Positions 47,231 through 55,626 of a DNA stretch of 64,000 nucleotides are shown here, one piece after another. The notes below the pieces were generated by a model. The model ran no database searches and was not told the DNA's origin. It saw nothing but the letters and a program-made list of their open reading frames with translations. The first letter of the stretch is position 1, and every line of letters starts with the position of its first letter. The DNA is taken from positions 2,093,501 to 2,157,500 of the forward strand of contig NZ_CP080025.1 in assembly GCF_020463795.1 (NCBI RefSeq), in the 5' to 3' direction. Made by a program: the position numbers and the translations under genes. The stretch is from Echinicola marina. Lineage in GTDB: Bacteria > Bacteroidota > Bacteroidia > Cytophagales > Cyclobacteriaceae.

Positions 47231-48214
47231 TTAAAAGTCCTCTTCAATGGAAAACTTAGAGGAATCAGATGCGTCTTTACCTTTCATAACCCCAGCCTTT
47301 TGGTAATCTCCAACTCTCTTCTCAAAGAAATTGGTCTTACCTTGTAATGAGATCATGTCCATAAAGTCAAAAGGATTGGTGCTGTTCCATACTTTTTCAC
47401 AGCCCAATTCTACCAACAGCCTATCGGCTACAAACTCAATATATTGGCACATTAATTCTGCATTCATACCGATCAACCTTACCGGAAGGGCGTCGGTTAC
47501 GAATTCTTTTTCAATGGCCACAGCGTCTTGAATAATTTCAGATACAGTTTCTTTTGGTAAGTGATTAGTGATATGCTGGGTGTACAAGTGACATGCAAAG
47601 TCGCAGTGCAGCCCCTCATCTCTTGAAATTAATTCGTTGGAGAAAGTTAGTCCAGGCATCAGACCTCTTTTCTTTAGCCAGAAAATGGAGCAGAATGAAC
47701 CTGAGAAGAAAATTCCCTCCACAGCAGCAAAAGCAATCAATCTTTCATGGAAACTACCTTTATCGATCCATCTCAATGCCCAGTCAGCTTTTTTCTTGAC
47801 GCAATCCAAATGTTCAATGGCATTGAACAGTCTGTCCCTTTCGGCAGCGTCTTTGATATAGGTATCGATCAATAAACTATAGGTCTCAGAGTGGATGTTT
47901 TCCATGGCAATCTGAAAACCGTAGAAAAACTTAGCCTCTGTATATTGTACTTCTGCTACAAAGTGCTCAGCTAAATTTTCATTTACAATACCGTCACTGG
48001 CCGCAAAAAACGCCAAAACATGAGAGATGAAATGTCTTTCATCATCAGTCATGTTTTTCCAGTCCTTAATATCTTGGCTAAGGTCTATCTCTTCTGCAGT
48101 CCAAAAGCTGGCTTCGGCTTTTTTATAATATTCCCATATATCATCATGTTGAATTGGGAATAATACGAACCTGCTGTTATCTCCTTGCGCTAATAGGGGT
48201 TCCGGATTTTGCAT
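47231..48214 (-). CDS. nrdB: Class Ia ribonucleotide reductase, small subunit
   Basis: A 327-residue beta subunit with the diiron-tyrosyl radical centre: ligands Glu105 and His108 and the radical tyrosine Tyr112 in ENIHSETY, plus the ligand region [14 protein letters not shown] (Glu, His). The radical tyrosine is kept, so this is a standard class Ia subunit. First gene of nrdBA, starting about 745 bases before rplU on the other strand; its upstream region is long and full of dyads. Confidence 0.97.
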   Translation of the reverse strand: MQNPEPLLAQGDNSRFVLFPIQHDDIWEYYKKAEASFWTAEEIDLSQDIKDWKNMTDDERHFISHVLAFFAASDGIVNENLAEHFVAEVQYTEAKFFYGFQIAMENIHSETYSLLIDTYIKDAAERDRLFNAIEHLDCVKKKADWALRWIDKGSFHERLIAFAAVEGIFFSGSFCSIFWLKKRGLMPGLTFSNELISRDEGLHCDFACHLYTQHITNHLPKETVSEIIQDAVAIEKEFVTDALPVRLIGMNAELMCQYIEFVADRLLVELGCEKVWNSTNPFDFMDMISLQGKTNFFEKRVGDYQKAGVMKGKDASDSSKFSIEEDF

Positions 48215-48314
48215 TACTTAATTAGTTCTATTAATGATAAGTTGTATATATTCTGAATCAGGTAAATCAGCCACTCTATAATGCTTTTCACTTTGTAAAA
48301 TAGTGAGTTTGTAG

Positions 48315-48372
48315 CGGTTTTATTTTTGAGCTGTAGAACAAATATGCTCAACAAATTCCAGAAATAAAACCG
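48315..48372 (-). promoter_or_regulatory. Large two-part hairpin in the probable nrdBA leader
   Basis: CGGTTTTATTT (48315-48325) pairs with AAATAAAACCG (48362-48372) and, directly inside, TTGAGC (48326-48331) pairs with GCTCAA (48346-48351), leaving a 10-base one-sided bulge and a 14-base loop. It is 101-158 bases upstream of nrdB. No T run follows, so it is more likely a cis-acting RNA structure than a terminator. Confidence 0.5.
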
Positions 48373-48922
48373 GTACATTAGTGTGTGACATTAGTTTTTG
48401 ACTTTTAGTCAAAATAGATATAAATATTTGTAATTCAATGTATAGTATGTGATCATTTCAAGTGTTAATTCTATTAAAACACTCTCTAAGGGCGATTCGA
48501 GTAGGCTCGAAAAAAAATTAAAAAAAAATTCCGAACCAAAATTCAAGCTAAATTTGACCATTGGTCAAGTGTTTGTTTTGTATGTAAAATGCTGTGTTAT
48601 AATTATTTATGGTATTGTTTGATTTTTAATTATTGAACTTGTTGATTCTCAAATCCTAAAGAAAATCAAGTGTTTTTAGAAGATTTTTTAATTTCCCACC
48701 AAAATATGGATGTCGAGATCTTTTGTGATGGTTCATAATTAGGGGCGCAAATATAGTTGGCCTATCTCGTATAAGAGATAAAGGGGGAGCGAAATATTTC
48801 TTCTATTATGGAATACTTTTCATTGCCTGAATTATATATGAAGGCTAAGTGTCTAATAGGAAGTTTATTAAAGAATTTATTGAAATCTTGTGTATTGGTT
48901 TTTAACTTATGAAAATACTCTG

Positions 48923-48930
48923 TATATTTG
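48923..48930 (+). promoter_or_regulatory. -7 promoter box of rplU-rpmA
   Basis: TATATTTG matches TAnnTTTG exactly, 29 bases before the rplU ATG. The -33 region is T-rich without a perfect TTTG at 19-21 bases. Confidence 0.55.
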
Positions 48931-48959
48931 CACCTCAATTTTGATAAAAAGTTCTTAGT

Positions 48960-49271
48960 ATGTACGCAATAGTTAACATAGCAGGAAAGCAGTTCAAAGT
49001 AACTAAAGATCAATTTGTCTATGCACCTAAGATGCAAGGCGATGTTGACGCTTCCGTTGAATTCGATGAGGTATTGTTGGCAGATGACAACGGTACAGTA
49101 TCGGTAGGTGCCCCTACAGTGGCAGGCGCCAAGGTGACAGGAAAAATTCTTGATCATGTAAAAGGTGACAAAGTAATCGTCTTCAAAAAGAAGAGAAGAA
49201 AAGGTTACAAAAAGAAAAACGGTCACAGACAAGAATTCACTAAAATACTTATTGAAAACATTACTCTTTAA
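48960..49271 (+). CDS. rplU: 50S ribosomal protein L21
   Basis: A 103-residue L21 protein (MYAIVNIAGKQFKV start, VIVFKKKRRKGYKKKNGHRQEFTKI near the C-terminus). Normal length; followed by rpmA 34 bases later, the usual rplU-rpmA pair. Confidence 0.97.
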   Translation: MYAIVNIAGKQFKVTKDQFVYAPKMQGDVDASVEFDEVLLADDNGTVSVGAPTVAGAKVTGKILDHVKGDKVIVFKKKRRKGYKKKNGHRQEFTKILIENITL

Positions 49272-49305
49272 GGTTATCTTAGGGTAGTCCAAAACATTTA
49301 AAATT

Positions 49306-49566
49306 ATGGCTCACAAGAAAGGTGTCGGTAGTTCCAAAAACGGTAGAGAATCCCATAGTAAACGACTTGGTGTGAAAAAATTCGGTGGAGAAGCCGTTAT
49401 TGCAGGAAACATCATCGTTAGACAAAGAGGAACCAAGCATCACGCTGGATTGAACGTAAAAGTGGGTAAAGATCACACTTTGTTCGCTGTAGCTGATGGT
49501 AAGGTTGAATTTAAGAAGAAGCATGATGGTAAATCTTATGTAAGCGTAATTCCAGCTGAGGCATAA
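49306..49566 (+). CDS. rpmA: 50S ribosomal protein L27
   Basis: An 86-residue L27 protein. The start [28 protein letters not shown] is diagnostic and has the mature-type N-terminus without the extra cleaved leader found in Firmicutes. Followed by a strong terminator. Confidence 0.98.
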   Translation: MAHKKGVGSSKNGRESHSKRLGVKKFGGEAVIAGNIIVRQRGTKHHAGLNVKVGKDHTLFAVADGKVEFKKKHDGKSYVSVIPAEA

Positions 49567-49589
49567 GGTTTCAAAAAAGAATATTTGAG

Positions 49590-49625
49590 AAGCTGCTCTT
49601 TTACTTAAGAGCAGCTTTTTTTTTG
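49590..49625 (+). terminator. Terminator after rpmA
   Basis: AAGCTGCTCTT/AAGAGCAGCTT (49590-49600 with 49607-49617) with a 6-base loop, then a long T run. Confidence 0.92.
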
Positions 49626-49836
49626 GGTGAATTTATCTCAATGCTACGCTTTACTGAGTGTTTGGTCCTTGTTTGATACATGCCCAGCGGCTTGAATCCT
49701 ATAGGGAATGGCTACTCTGATAGACTGTATAACTAGTGTTTTTATAAATAAACGTGCTATAAGTGTAAATAACTTGTTTGTTGTATTTTTTATTTGATGG
49801 AATAATAGAGTATATTTCATCAGTAAATTAATCTTC

Positions 49837-51003
49837 ATGAAGACTGTTTTTCCTTCATCTATCGTCGAACAGACCTCAGAGTATTATCAGAACAAGATTA
49901 CTGTCAGGTCTAGGATTATCTATATTAGTATATTGATTCTTGTAATGGGGATCTTTTTCAGTTTGCCATATATTGAGGTGGATGTGTCGGTGAAGGGAGA
50001 GGGCAAGTTCCAGACCTCCTTGAGCAGGAATGAAATTTATGCACCCATTTCGGGACGGGTATCAGCTATCAATATTGTTGAAAATGGGTCTGTACAAAAG
50101 GGAAGTGTTTTGGCGGAAATTAAGTCCGATCAGGTGGATTTGGAGATAGATGGACTTGACAGTCGTGGGGTACAGGTTCAGGAATTTATTTCTGATCTTA
50201 AAAAATTAATGGAAGTGAGTCCCAATAATACAAGTGACTTTTCTCCTAGGGATTTAGAATCCAAGTATTATAAAGCGGCATATTATGAGTACAATTCGGA
50301 GGTACAGCAGCTTAGAAATGTTTTGGAAAAGGAAAAGCGGGATGTGAAAAGGGCCAAGTTATTATTTGATAGCAAGGCATTGTCATTGGTAGAGTATGAT
50401 GAGATAAGGGCAAAGTTCGAGCGGGCTTTGACTAACTTAGATCTTTTCCAAAGCAAAAAGCTTTCTATCTGGGAGCAAGAGCTGGCTAGTTATCAGCGTG
50501 AAATGGCCAAACTAGGTAATAATAAAAAGTTGCTTAGGGACAAGCTACATCAGTTTAAGATCATTGCAGGTGTTTCTGGGACCATAGTGAACTTCGAAAA
50601 TATTAGACCGGGTGATTTTGTGTTCGCCAATCAAAAAATTGCGGAGATTTCTCCTGACAGTACTTTAAGAGCAGTCACTTATCTTTCTCCTGCGGATATT
50701 GCTTTTGTGAAGCCTGGGCAAAAAGTTCTTTTTCAGGTGGATGCCTATGACTATAATCAGTGGGGGCTGCTGGAAGGAGAGGTGAATGAAATAAGTAAAG
50801 ACCTACAGATGATTTCAGAAAATGAGGTTGCTTTTAGGGTTGTCTGTAACTTGAACAGCAATACTTTAGATTTACAAAACGGGATTGAGGGTGAAGTGAG
50901 AAGAGGGATGACTTTTCAGAGCCGTTTTCTTGTGACGCGTAGGAGTTTGTATCAGTTATTATATGATCAGGTGGACAATTGGTTAAATCCTGCTGTGCAA
51001 TAA
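49837..51003 (+). CDS. HlyD-family membrane-fusion protein of a peptide exporter
   Basis: A 388-residue periplasmic adaptor. One membrane helix at about residues 27-46, then a lipoyl-like half motif (NEIYAPISGRVSAINIVENGSVQKGSVLAEI), a coiled-coil hairpin of about 150 residues (110-230) and the second half of the lipoyl domain and beta-barrel (IAGVSGTIVNFENIRPGDFVFANQKIAEISP). It lies 19 bases before the C39 exporter gene, so the two form a type I secretion unit; the outer-membrane TolC partner is not in the window. Confidence 0.9.
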   Translation: MKTVFPSSIVEQTSEYYQNKITVRSRIIYISILILVMGIFFSLPYIEVDVSVKGEGKFQTSLSRNEIYAPISGRVSAINIVENGSVQKGSVLAEIKSDQVDLEIDGLDSRGVQVQEFISDLKKLMEVSPNNTSDFSPRDLESKYYKAAYYEYNSEVQQLRNVLEKEKRDVKRAKLLFDSKALSLVEYDEIRAKFERALTNLDLFQSKKLSIWEQELASYQREMAKLGNNKKLLRDKLHQFKIIAGVSGTIVNFENIRPGDFVFANQKIAEISPDSTLRAVTYLSPADIAFVKPGQKVLFQVDAYDYNQWGLLEGEVNEISKDLQMISENEVAFRVVCNLNSNTLDLQNGIEGEVRRGMTFQSRFLVTRRSLYQLLYDQVDNWLNPAVQ

Positions 51004-51022
51004 AATTCGAAAAGGGTAATCA

Positions 51023-53161
51023 ATGGGGATTAGAATCAAACAGAGGGATATTACAGATTGTGGAGCAGCTTGTTTGGCTTCAGTTGCAGGTTATTATAAG
51101 TTGAAACTGCCTCTCTCAAAGATCAGATTGTTGGCATCCACTGGGCAAAAAGGGACCAATGTTTTGGGCTTGGTGGAAGCTTCAGAAAAACTTGGTTTTT
51201 CTGCCAAGGCCCTAAGAGGTGATTTCGAGAGTTTGGGCCTGTCTCCTAAGCCAACGATTGTTCATTTAATGATCAACAACGCCCTGCACCATTATATGGT
51301 GGTATATAAGATAGGTAAGAGATTCGTTAAACTCATGGATCCAATGGATGGCATCATGCGAAAAATGAGCCATGAGGAATTTAAGGAAATGTGGACAGGA
51401 GTGATGGTGATACTGATGCCAAATGAAGAATTTAAGGCGATGGATCACAGGGTCTCTGTGGCTAGGAGGTTTTGGTTTTTGATCAGCCCTCATAAAAGTG
51501 TACTTCTCCAGACAATGGTCGGAGCATTGATTTATTCTGTTTTGGGCTTGTCGATTTCTATCTATTTGCAGAAAATTGTTGATAATGTTTTTATAGATAG
51601 GAATGCCAACCTTCTCAACCTGATGAGTGTGGCGATGGTTGTGTTATTGTTGTTCCAGATTTTTATAGGTAGCTATAATAGGTTTTTCACCTTGAAAGTG
51701 GGACAAAAAATTGATGCCCGTTTGATTTTGGGGTATTATAAACATTTGATGACCTTGCCTCAGCGTTTTTTTGATACCATGAGGGTGGGAGAAATTATTT
51801 CTAGGATAAATGATGCCGTAAAGATTCGGGCATTTATCAATGAGGTTTCCGTGGGCTTAATGGTCAATGGTTTTGTTGTATTGTTTTCCTTTGCTTTAAT
51901 GTTTGCTTTGTATTGGAAGCTGGCATTGGTTATGATCTTGATCATGCCATTTTATTTTTTGATTTATGTTCTGACCAATAAGGTTAACAAAAAGGCAGAG
52001 CGGAATTTAATGGAAAAATCAGCCAGTTTGGAGACTCAAATGGTGGAGTCTGTAAGGTCTGTTGGTTTGATCAAAAAGTTTGGGGTGGAAGATTATGCGA
52101 AGCTGAGAACAGAATCCAAATTCGTATCCGTTTTAGATGCTGTTTACAAATCTGGTCTCAATAATGTTTTTTCTACAAATGCTACAGATTTAATATTGCG
52201 ATTATTCACTATTGTGTTGCTTTGGGTCGGAGCAGGGTATGTGATTGGTAATGAGATCAGTCCTGGAGAGTTAGTGGCATTTTATGCAATAATGGGGTAT
52301 TTGACGGGTCCTGTTGCCAGCTTAGTGGGGATGAACAAGTCTGTACATAATGCCATGATAGCTGCTGATCGTCTATTTGAAATTATGGATTTGGAAATGG
52401 AGGAAGATGCTGCAGAAAAGTTTGATCTTGAGCCATCCTCTATAGGAGATATCGTATTTCAGAATGTTACTTTTAGATATGGTAGTCATGCTAAAGTGTT
52501 TGATGGGCTTGATCTACATATCCCAAAGGGTAAGATCACGGGTGTAGTAGGAGAGAGCGGGTCTGGAAAATCCACTTTGTTGGCACTATTGCAGCATATC
52601 TATCCGGTGGAGTCTGGTCAAATTAAAATCGGCCAGTATGATATCGCTTATGTCAGCCATCATAGTTTACGGAAGCAAATTGCCGTTGTGCCTCAGCAAG
52701 TAGAGTTGATTTCAGGAAGCTTAATAGAAAATATTGCTTTTGGAGATCTTAGGCCGAATGTGAAGAAGATTATTGAAATTTGCCATTTGCTAGGCATGAC
52801 AGGATTTATAGAAGCACTGCCCGGAGGTATTTCCAGTCATTTGGGAGAATATGGCATCAGTTTATCGGGAGGCCAAAGACAATTGGTTTCTATAGCAAGG
52901 GCGATGTACAGGGATCCTGAGATTTTGATTTTGGATGAAGCGAGCGCCTCTTTGGATCCAAAGTCGCAAAAAAACTTGCAATCTGTAATAAAGTTGTTGT
53001 CAAATCGAGGTAAAACTATTATTTTCATTACCCATCATCTTACTTCAGTCAAAGATTTTGACCAGATTATTGTAATGGATGATGGAAGTGTGGTAGAGCA
53101 AGGTTCCCATGATTCACTTGTTGGTTTGGAAGGGAAGTATCATGAAATGATTTTTAGGTAA
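51023..53161 (+). CDS. C39-peptidase ABC exporter for double-glycine peptides
   Basis: A 712-residue fusion in the order C39 peptidase (1-140), six-helix exporter domain (about 160-460) and ATPase (about 480-712). The peptidase has its full active site: oxyanion Gln7, catalytic Cys13 in TDCGAACL, His90 in HHYMVVYKI and Asp106 in LMDPMDG. The ATPase has Walker A GESGSGKST, signature LSGGQRQLVSIARA and Walker B ILILDEASASLD. Such proteins cut precursors after a Gly-Gly and export the peptide. The adjacent 53197 gene ends in exactly such a cleavage motif and is the likely substrate. Confidence 0.95.
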   Translation: MGIRIKQRDITDCGAACLASVAGYYKLKLPLSKIRLLASTGQKGTNVLGLVEASEKLGFSAKALRGDFESLGLSPKPTIVHLMINNALHHYMVVYKIGKRFVKLMDPMDGIMRKMSHEEFKEMWTGVMVILMPNEEFKAMDHRVSVARRFWFLISPHKSVLLQTMVGALIYSVLGLSISIYLQKIVDNVFIDRNANLLNLMSVAMVVLLLFQIFIGSYNRFFTLKVGQKIDARLILGYYKHLMTLPQRFFDTMRVGEIISRINDAVKIRAFINEVSVGLMVNGFVVLFSFALMFALYWKLALVMILIMPFYFLIYVLTNKVNKKAERNLMEKSASLETQMVESVRSVGLIKKFGVEDYAKLRTESKFVSVLDAVYKSGLNNVFSTNATDLILRLFTIVLLWVGAGYVIGNEISPGELVAFYAIMGYLTGPVASLVGMNKSVHNAMIAADRLFEIMDLEMEEDAAEKFDLEPSSIGDIVFQNVTFRYGSHAKVFDGLDLHIPKGKITGVVGESGSGKSTLLALLQHIYPVESGQIKIGQYDIAYVSHHSLRKQIAVVPQQVELISGSLIENIAFGDLRPNVKKIIEICHLLGMTGFIEALPGGISSHLGEYGISLSGGQRQLVSIARAMYRDPEILILDEASASLDPKSQKNLQSVIKLLSNRGKTIIFITHHLTSVKDFDQIIVMDDGSVVEQGSHDSLVGLEGKYHEMIFR

Positions 53162-53196
53162 TCAGTGTTTTTGGTGGGGTTTAAAATTAGTTTAGC

Positions 53197-53526
53197 ATGA
53201 ATTTCATAAAGCATATCGAGCGTATTCAATTGATCAATAAATTGATCAAGGAAGAGAAGACCGGTAGTCCTGAGGATCTTTCTTCAAGACTAGGGATTAG
53301 TAGAAGGCAGCTTTATAATCATTTGGAAAGTCTTAAGGATATGGGACTGGAAGTTTCATATTCCAGAAAACTCAATAGTTTTTATTATGTGGATGAAAAA
53401 CATTTGGAGATGAATTTTAGCCTTAAGGTGATAGGTCCTGAAGAGATTGAAAGCATTTATGGTGGCGTTTATTTACCTTTTGTTGAGGATGAAGAGTTTG
53501 AATTAGATTGGCTAGGGACTTGGTGA
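53197..53526 (+). CDS. HTH-domain protein with double-glycine leader motif and peptide tail
   Basis: A 109-residue protein. Residues 1-66 are a winged helix-turn-helix (IERIQLINKLIKEEKTGSPEDLSSRLGISRRQLYNHLESLKDMG, then a strand hairpin SYSRKLNSFYYV), as in HTH_11/DeoR-type domains. Residues 79-90, IGPEEIESIYGG, fit the C39 leader rule: hydrophobic at -12 (Ile79), -7 (Ile84) and -4 (Ile87), Glu at -8 (Glu83), Gly-Gly at -2/-1. The remaining 19 residues are VYLPFVEDEEFELDWLGTW, acidic with aromatic ends. It follows the C39 exporter by 35 bases. The domain and motif are seen; export of the tail is inferred. Confidence 0.85.
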   Translation: MNFIKHIERIQLINKLIKEEKTGSPEDLSSRLGISRRQLYNHLESLKDMGLEVSYSRKLNSFYYVDEKHLEMNFSLKVIGPEEIESIYGGVYLPFVEDEEFELDWLGTW

Positions 53527-53699
53527 GTTTAACTGTTCCGTTTTTTGATTTAAAAGTTGGTCTGGTTGGACTTTGATCTGATAATTGCCTTTGTGTTAAT
53601 ATCCTTTAAAGTAAGCTTTTATAGTTATATCTTATTTTGTCTGTTTAAGGAACTGTGTTTTCAATATATGTAGCCATTTGGAGTTGGCTATAAAAAAAG

Positions 53700-53939
53700 A
53701 CAATTATTTTTTTGAGAAAATTTATCCGTGCAAGTTAAGTGCACGGACCGCCTTTATCTTAGTATCAAGAATTAAGTGAGTTCGGATATAAAAAAGATAA
53801 GTCTGGATTCAGCACGAAGAAGTAAGTGTAATAAAAATATTCTAAAGATAATTTTTTGGCACTAATGATGTTGGTGACTTATTTAGTGCTCGTGTTGATT
53901 AACGTCAGAGGGATACATGTGTGGTGTATCCCTTTTTTT
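53700..53939 (+). ncRNA. Candidate small RNA ending at a strong terminator
   Basis: The terminator at 53910-53939 lies about 385 bases after the HTH gene stop and points along the plus strand, yet no ORF separates them. The stretch before it contains a GC-rich hairpin (CCGTGCA-AGTTAAG-TGCACGG at 53726-53746) and a second stem (53859-53865 with 53883-53889). A free-standing RNA or long structured 3' UTR fits. No family recognised and no promoter found. Confidence 0.3.
53910..53939 (+). terminator. Rho-independent terminator downstream of the peptide-export operon
   Basis: GGGATACA/TGTATCCC (53910-53917 with 53925-53932), 7-base loop, then seven T. Confidence 0.88.
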
Positions 53940-54274
53940 AATTATATCAATTTCAGTAAAGTTAGTATATTGTTGGATAATATGCTAAGGTTGAGGATTT
54001 TGTTTGTGAATAATTTGGGTCTGAACTATTATTTGGCTTCTAGCGGAAACTTATAATGGATCCAGGGATGTTTTATTTTGTTCAATGACCCAAAATCCCT
54101 CTTTGTTTTATGACCAATAGTTATTAGGAGAGGCTCACTGTAATAGTATTTAGAAATTTGTTTGTGAGTGCTATTAGTAATATTTTTATTGGTTAGGGTT
54201 TAAAGTATTCATTACACTTATTTGATAAGTTCAATTTCTTGGGCTTCTTTATAATTTAAATTTAAACATTCAGT

Positions 54275-55603
54275 ATGAAAAAGTTTTCACTTTTGATGTT
54301 ATGGGGCTGTTCTGTTTGCATGCCAATCATTGCGCAGAATGATATTGAATTCAGGGAGTTTACACTTGATAATGGTCTGTATGTAATCATGCACAAAGAC
54401 AATACTACACCGATTGTCGTAACTTCTGTACTCTATCATGTTGGGTCCAAAAATGAAAATCCAGAGCGGACTGGCTTTGCCCATTTTTTTGAGCATTTAT
54501 TGTTTGAAGGAAGCGAGAATATCGGCCGTGGCGAATATTCAAAGAAAATACAGTCTGAAGGTGGTACGTTAAATGCATTCACGAGTAATGATATTACCTA
54601 TTATTATGAGTCTTTACCTTCCAATAAGTTGGAAATGGCTTTGTATATGGAGAGTGAACGTATGCTGCATGCCAAAATTGACGAGGTGGGTGTTGAAACA
54701 CAGCGAGAAGTAGTAAAAGAGGAGAAAAGGCAACGTTATGATAATCAGCCCTATGGGACTATTTTACCAGAAACACTCAAAAGGGCATATGCAGAACACC
54801 CCTATCAATGGGCACCAATAGGTTCACTGGAGCATTTGAATGAAGCTTCTTTGGATGAATTTATGAACTTTTATAAATCATTCTATGTGCCTAATAATGC
54901 AACATTGACTATTGCTGGAGATATTGATTATGCGCAAACCGAAGAATGGGTGAGGATGTATTTTTCTGAAATTCCTGCAGGTGCTAAGGATATCTACCGT
55001 CCCTCCATAGAAGAACCTAAAAAGATTACGGAAATCAGGGATGTAATTTATGATAATATCCAAATACCTGCTGTAATTCAAGCATACAATTTGCCGCCTA
55101 AAAATGATCCTGATTCCTATGCCATGGATATGTTGTCTACATATTTGACTGGAGGGAATTCTTCCTTGATGACCAAAGAGCTTGTAGATAAACAGCAAAA
55201 AGCCTTGGCAGTAGCCGCTATTCCTCTTGATTTGGAGGATGGAGGGATCTTTATTATGTATGGAATTACCAATATGGGCGTTAAGGCAGAAGATTTGGAA
55301 TCTGAAATAGATCTTTTGGTAAAGCAAGTTCAGGATGAAGGTGTTTCAGAGCAAGACTTTAAAAAGCTACAAAATATCATCGAGAATGACCTGGTTAGCA
55401 AAAACGCTACTATGTCTGGTATAGCTCAAAACCTTTCCCAATCCCATGTATTCTATGGCGATACTGATCATATCAATAACGAATTAGAAATGTATAGGGA
55501 GGTGAGCAAAGAAGATTTGCAGCGGGTAGCTAAGAAATACTTGACCTTAGAAGGTAGGGTAGTACTTTATTATCTTCCAAAATCTGAACAAACAGAACAA
55601 TAG
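54275..55603 (+). CDS. M16 zinc metallopeptidase, catalytic member
   Basis: A 442-residue exported M16 (insulinase/pitrilysin-like) peptidase. Signal peptide ends in IIAQ near residue 21. The inverted zinc motif HFFEH at 70-74 and the downstream glutamate region EVGVETQREVVKEEKRQRYDNQPYG are present, so it should be active. Its stop touches the next gene, an M16 protein without the zinc motif, so the pair probably forms an active/inactive heterodimer in the periplasm, as in mitochondrial-type and other bacterial M16B pairs. Confidence 0.94.
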   Translation: MKKFSLLMLWGCSVCMPIIAQNDIEFREFTLDNGLYVIMHKDNTTPIVVTSVLYHVGSKNENPERTGFAHFFEHLLFEGSENIGRGEYSKKIQSEGGTLNAFTSNDITYYYESLPSNKLEMALYMESERMLHAKIDEVGVETQREVVKEEKRQRYDNQPYGTILPETLKRAYAEHPYQWAPIGSLEHLNEASLDEFMNFYKSFYVPNNATLTIAGDIDYAQTEEWVRMYFSEIPAGAKDIYRPSIEEPKKITEIRDVIYDNIQIPAVIQAYNLPPKNDPDSYAMDMLSTYLTGGNSSLMTKELVDKQQKALAVAAIPLDLEDGGIFIMYGITNMGVKAEDLESEIDLLVKQVQDEGVSEQDFKKLQNIIENDLVSKNATMSGIAQNLSQSHVFYGDTDHINNELEMYREVSKEDLQRVAKKYLTLEGRVVLYYLPKSEQTEQ

Positions 55604-55626
55604 TGAATGACAATTTTGTGACAGTT

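Larger units (their letters stand above)
48215..48959. other. Long divergent region between nrdB and rplU
   Basis: 745 A+T-rich bases without a credible gene. Dyads: a two-part stem at 48315-48372, TTTTGACT/AGTCAAAA at 48396-48414, TTCGAG/CTCGAA at 48496-48511, TTGACCA-T-TGGTCAA at 48554-48568 and ATCTC/GAGAT near 48764-48780. A minus-strand TATATTTG at 48748-48755 could be the nrdBA promoter, which would give a leader of over 500 nt. No NrdR box pair is obvious. Confidence 0.5.
53527..54274. other. Intergenic region with candidate structured RNA
   Basis: 748 bases without a credible protein gene. It holds hairpins TAGCCA/TGGCTA (53671-53690), CCGTGCA/TGCACGG (53726-53746), GCACTAA/TTAGTGC (53859-53889) and a classic terminator at 53910-53939. 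The right-hand 330 bases lead into the M16 peptidase gene and show no clear promoter box. Confidence 0.45.

Noticed and set aside
48215..48959. NrdR boxes or a cobalamin riboswitch upstream of nrdBA
   Set aside because: No paired ACA..TGT-type 16-mers and no B12-box core sequence could be found by eye.
48762..49292. 176-codon minus-strand ORF opposite rplU
   Set aside because: It lies entirely antisense to the L21 gene and its upstream region; composition is cysteine/tyrosine-rich and unlike a real protein. rplU is certain.
53776..53865. 29-codon ORF (GTG start) with a KKISLD-like beginning, considered as a natural-product precursor
   Set aside because: No Gly-Gly or other leader motif, no ATG, and it overlaps predicted RNA stems. 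Probably chance.
53856..54056. 66-codon plus-strand ORF downstream of the HTH-GG gene
   Set aside because: It runs straight through the terminator hairpin at 53910-53939, begins with TTG, and its composition is random hydrophobic; no GG motif.
54878..55327. 149-codon minus-strand ORF inside the M16 gene
   Set aside because: Antisense shadow of a clear peptidase domain.
55603..55626. GTG start for the second M16 gene overlapping the previous stop
   Set aside because: It would add eight residues in front of a normal signal peptide; the ATG at 55627 is a better start.
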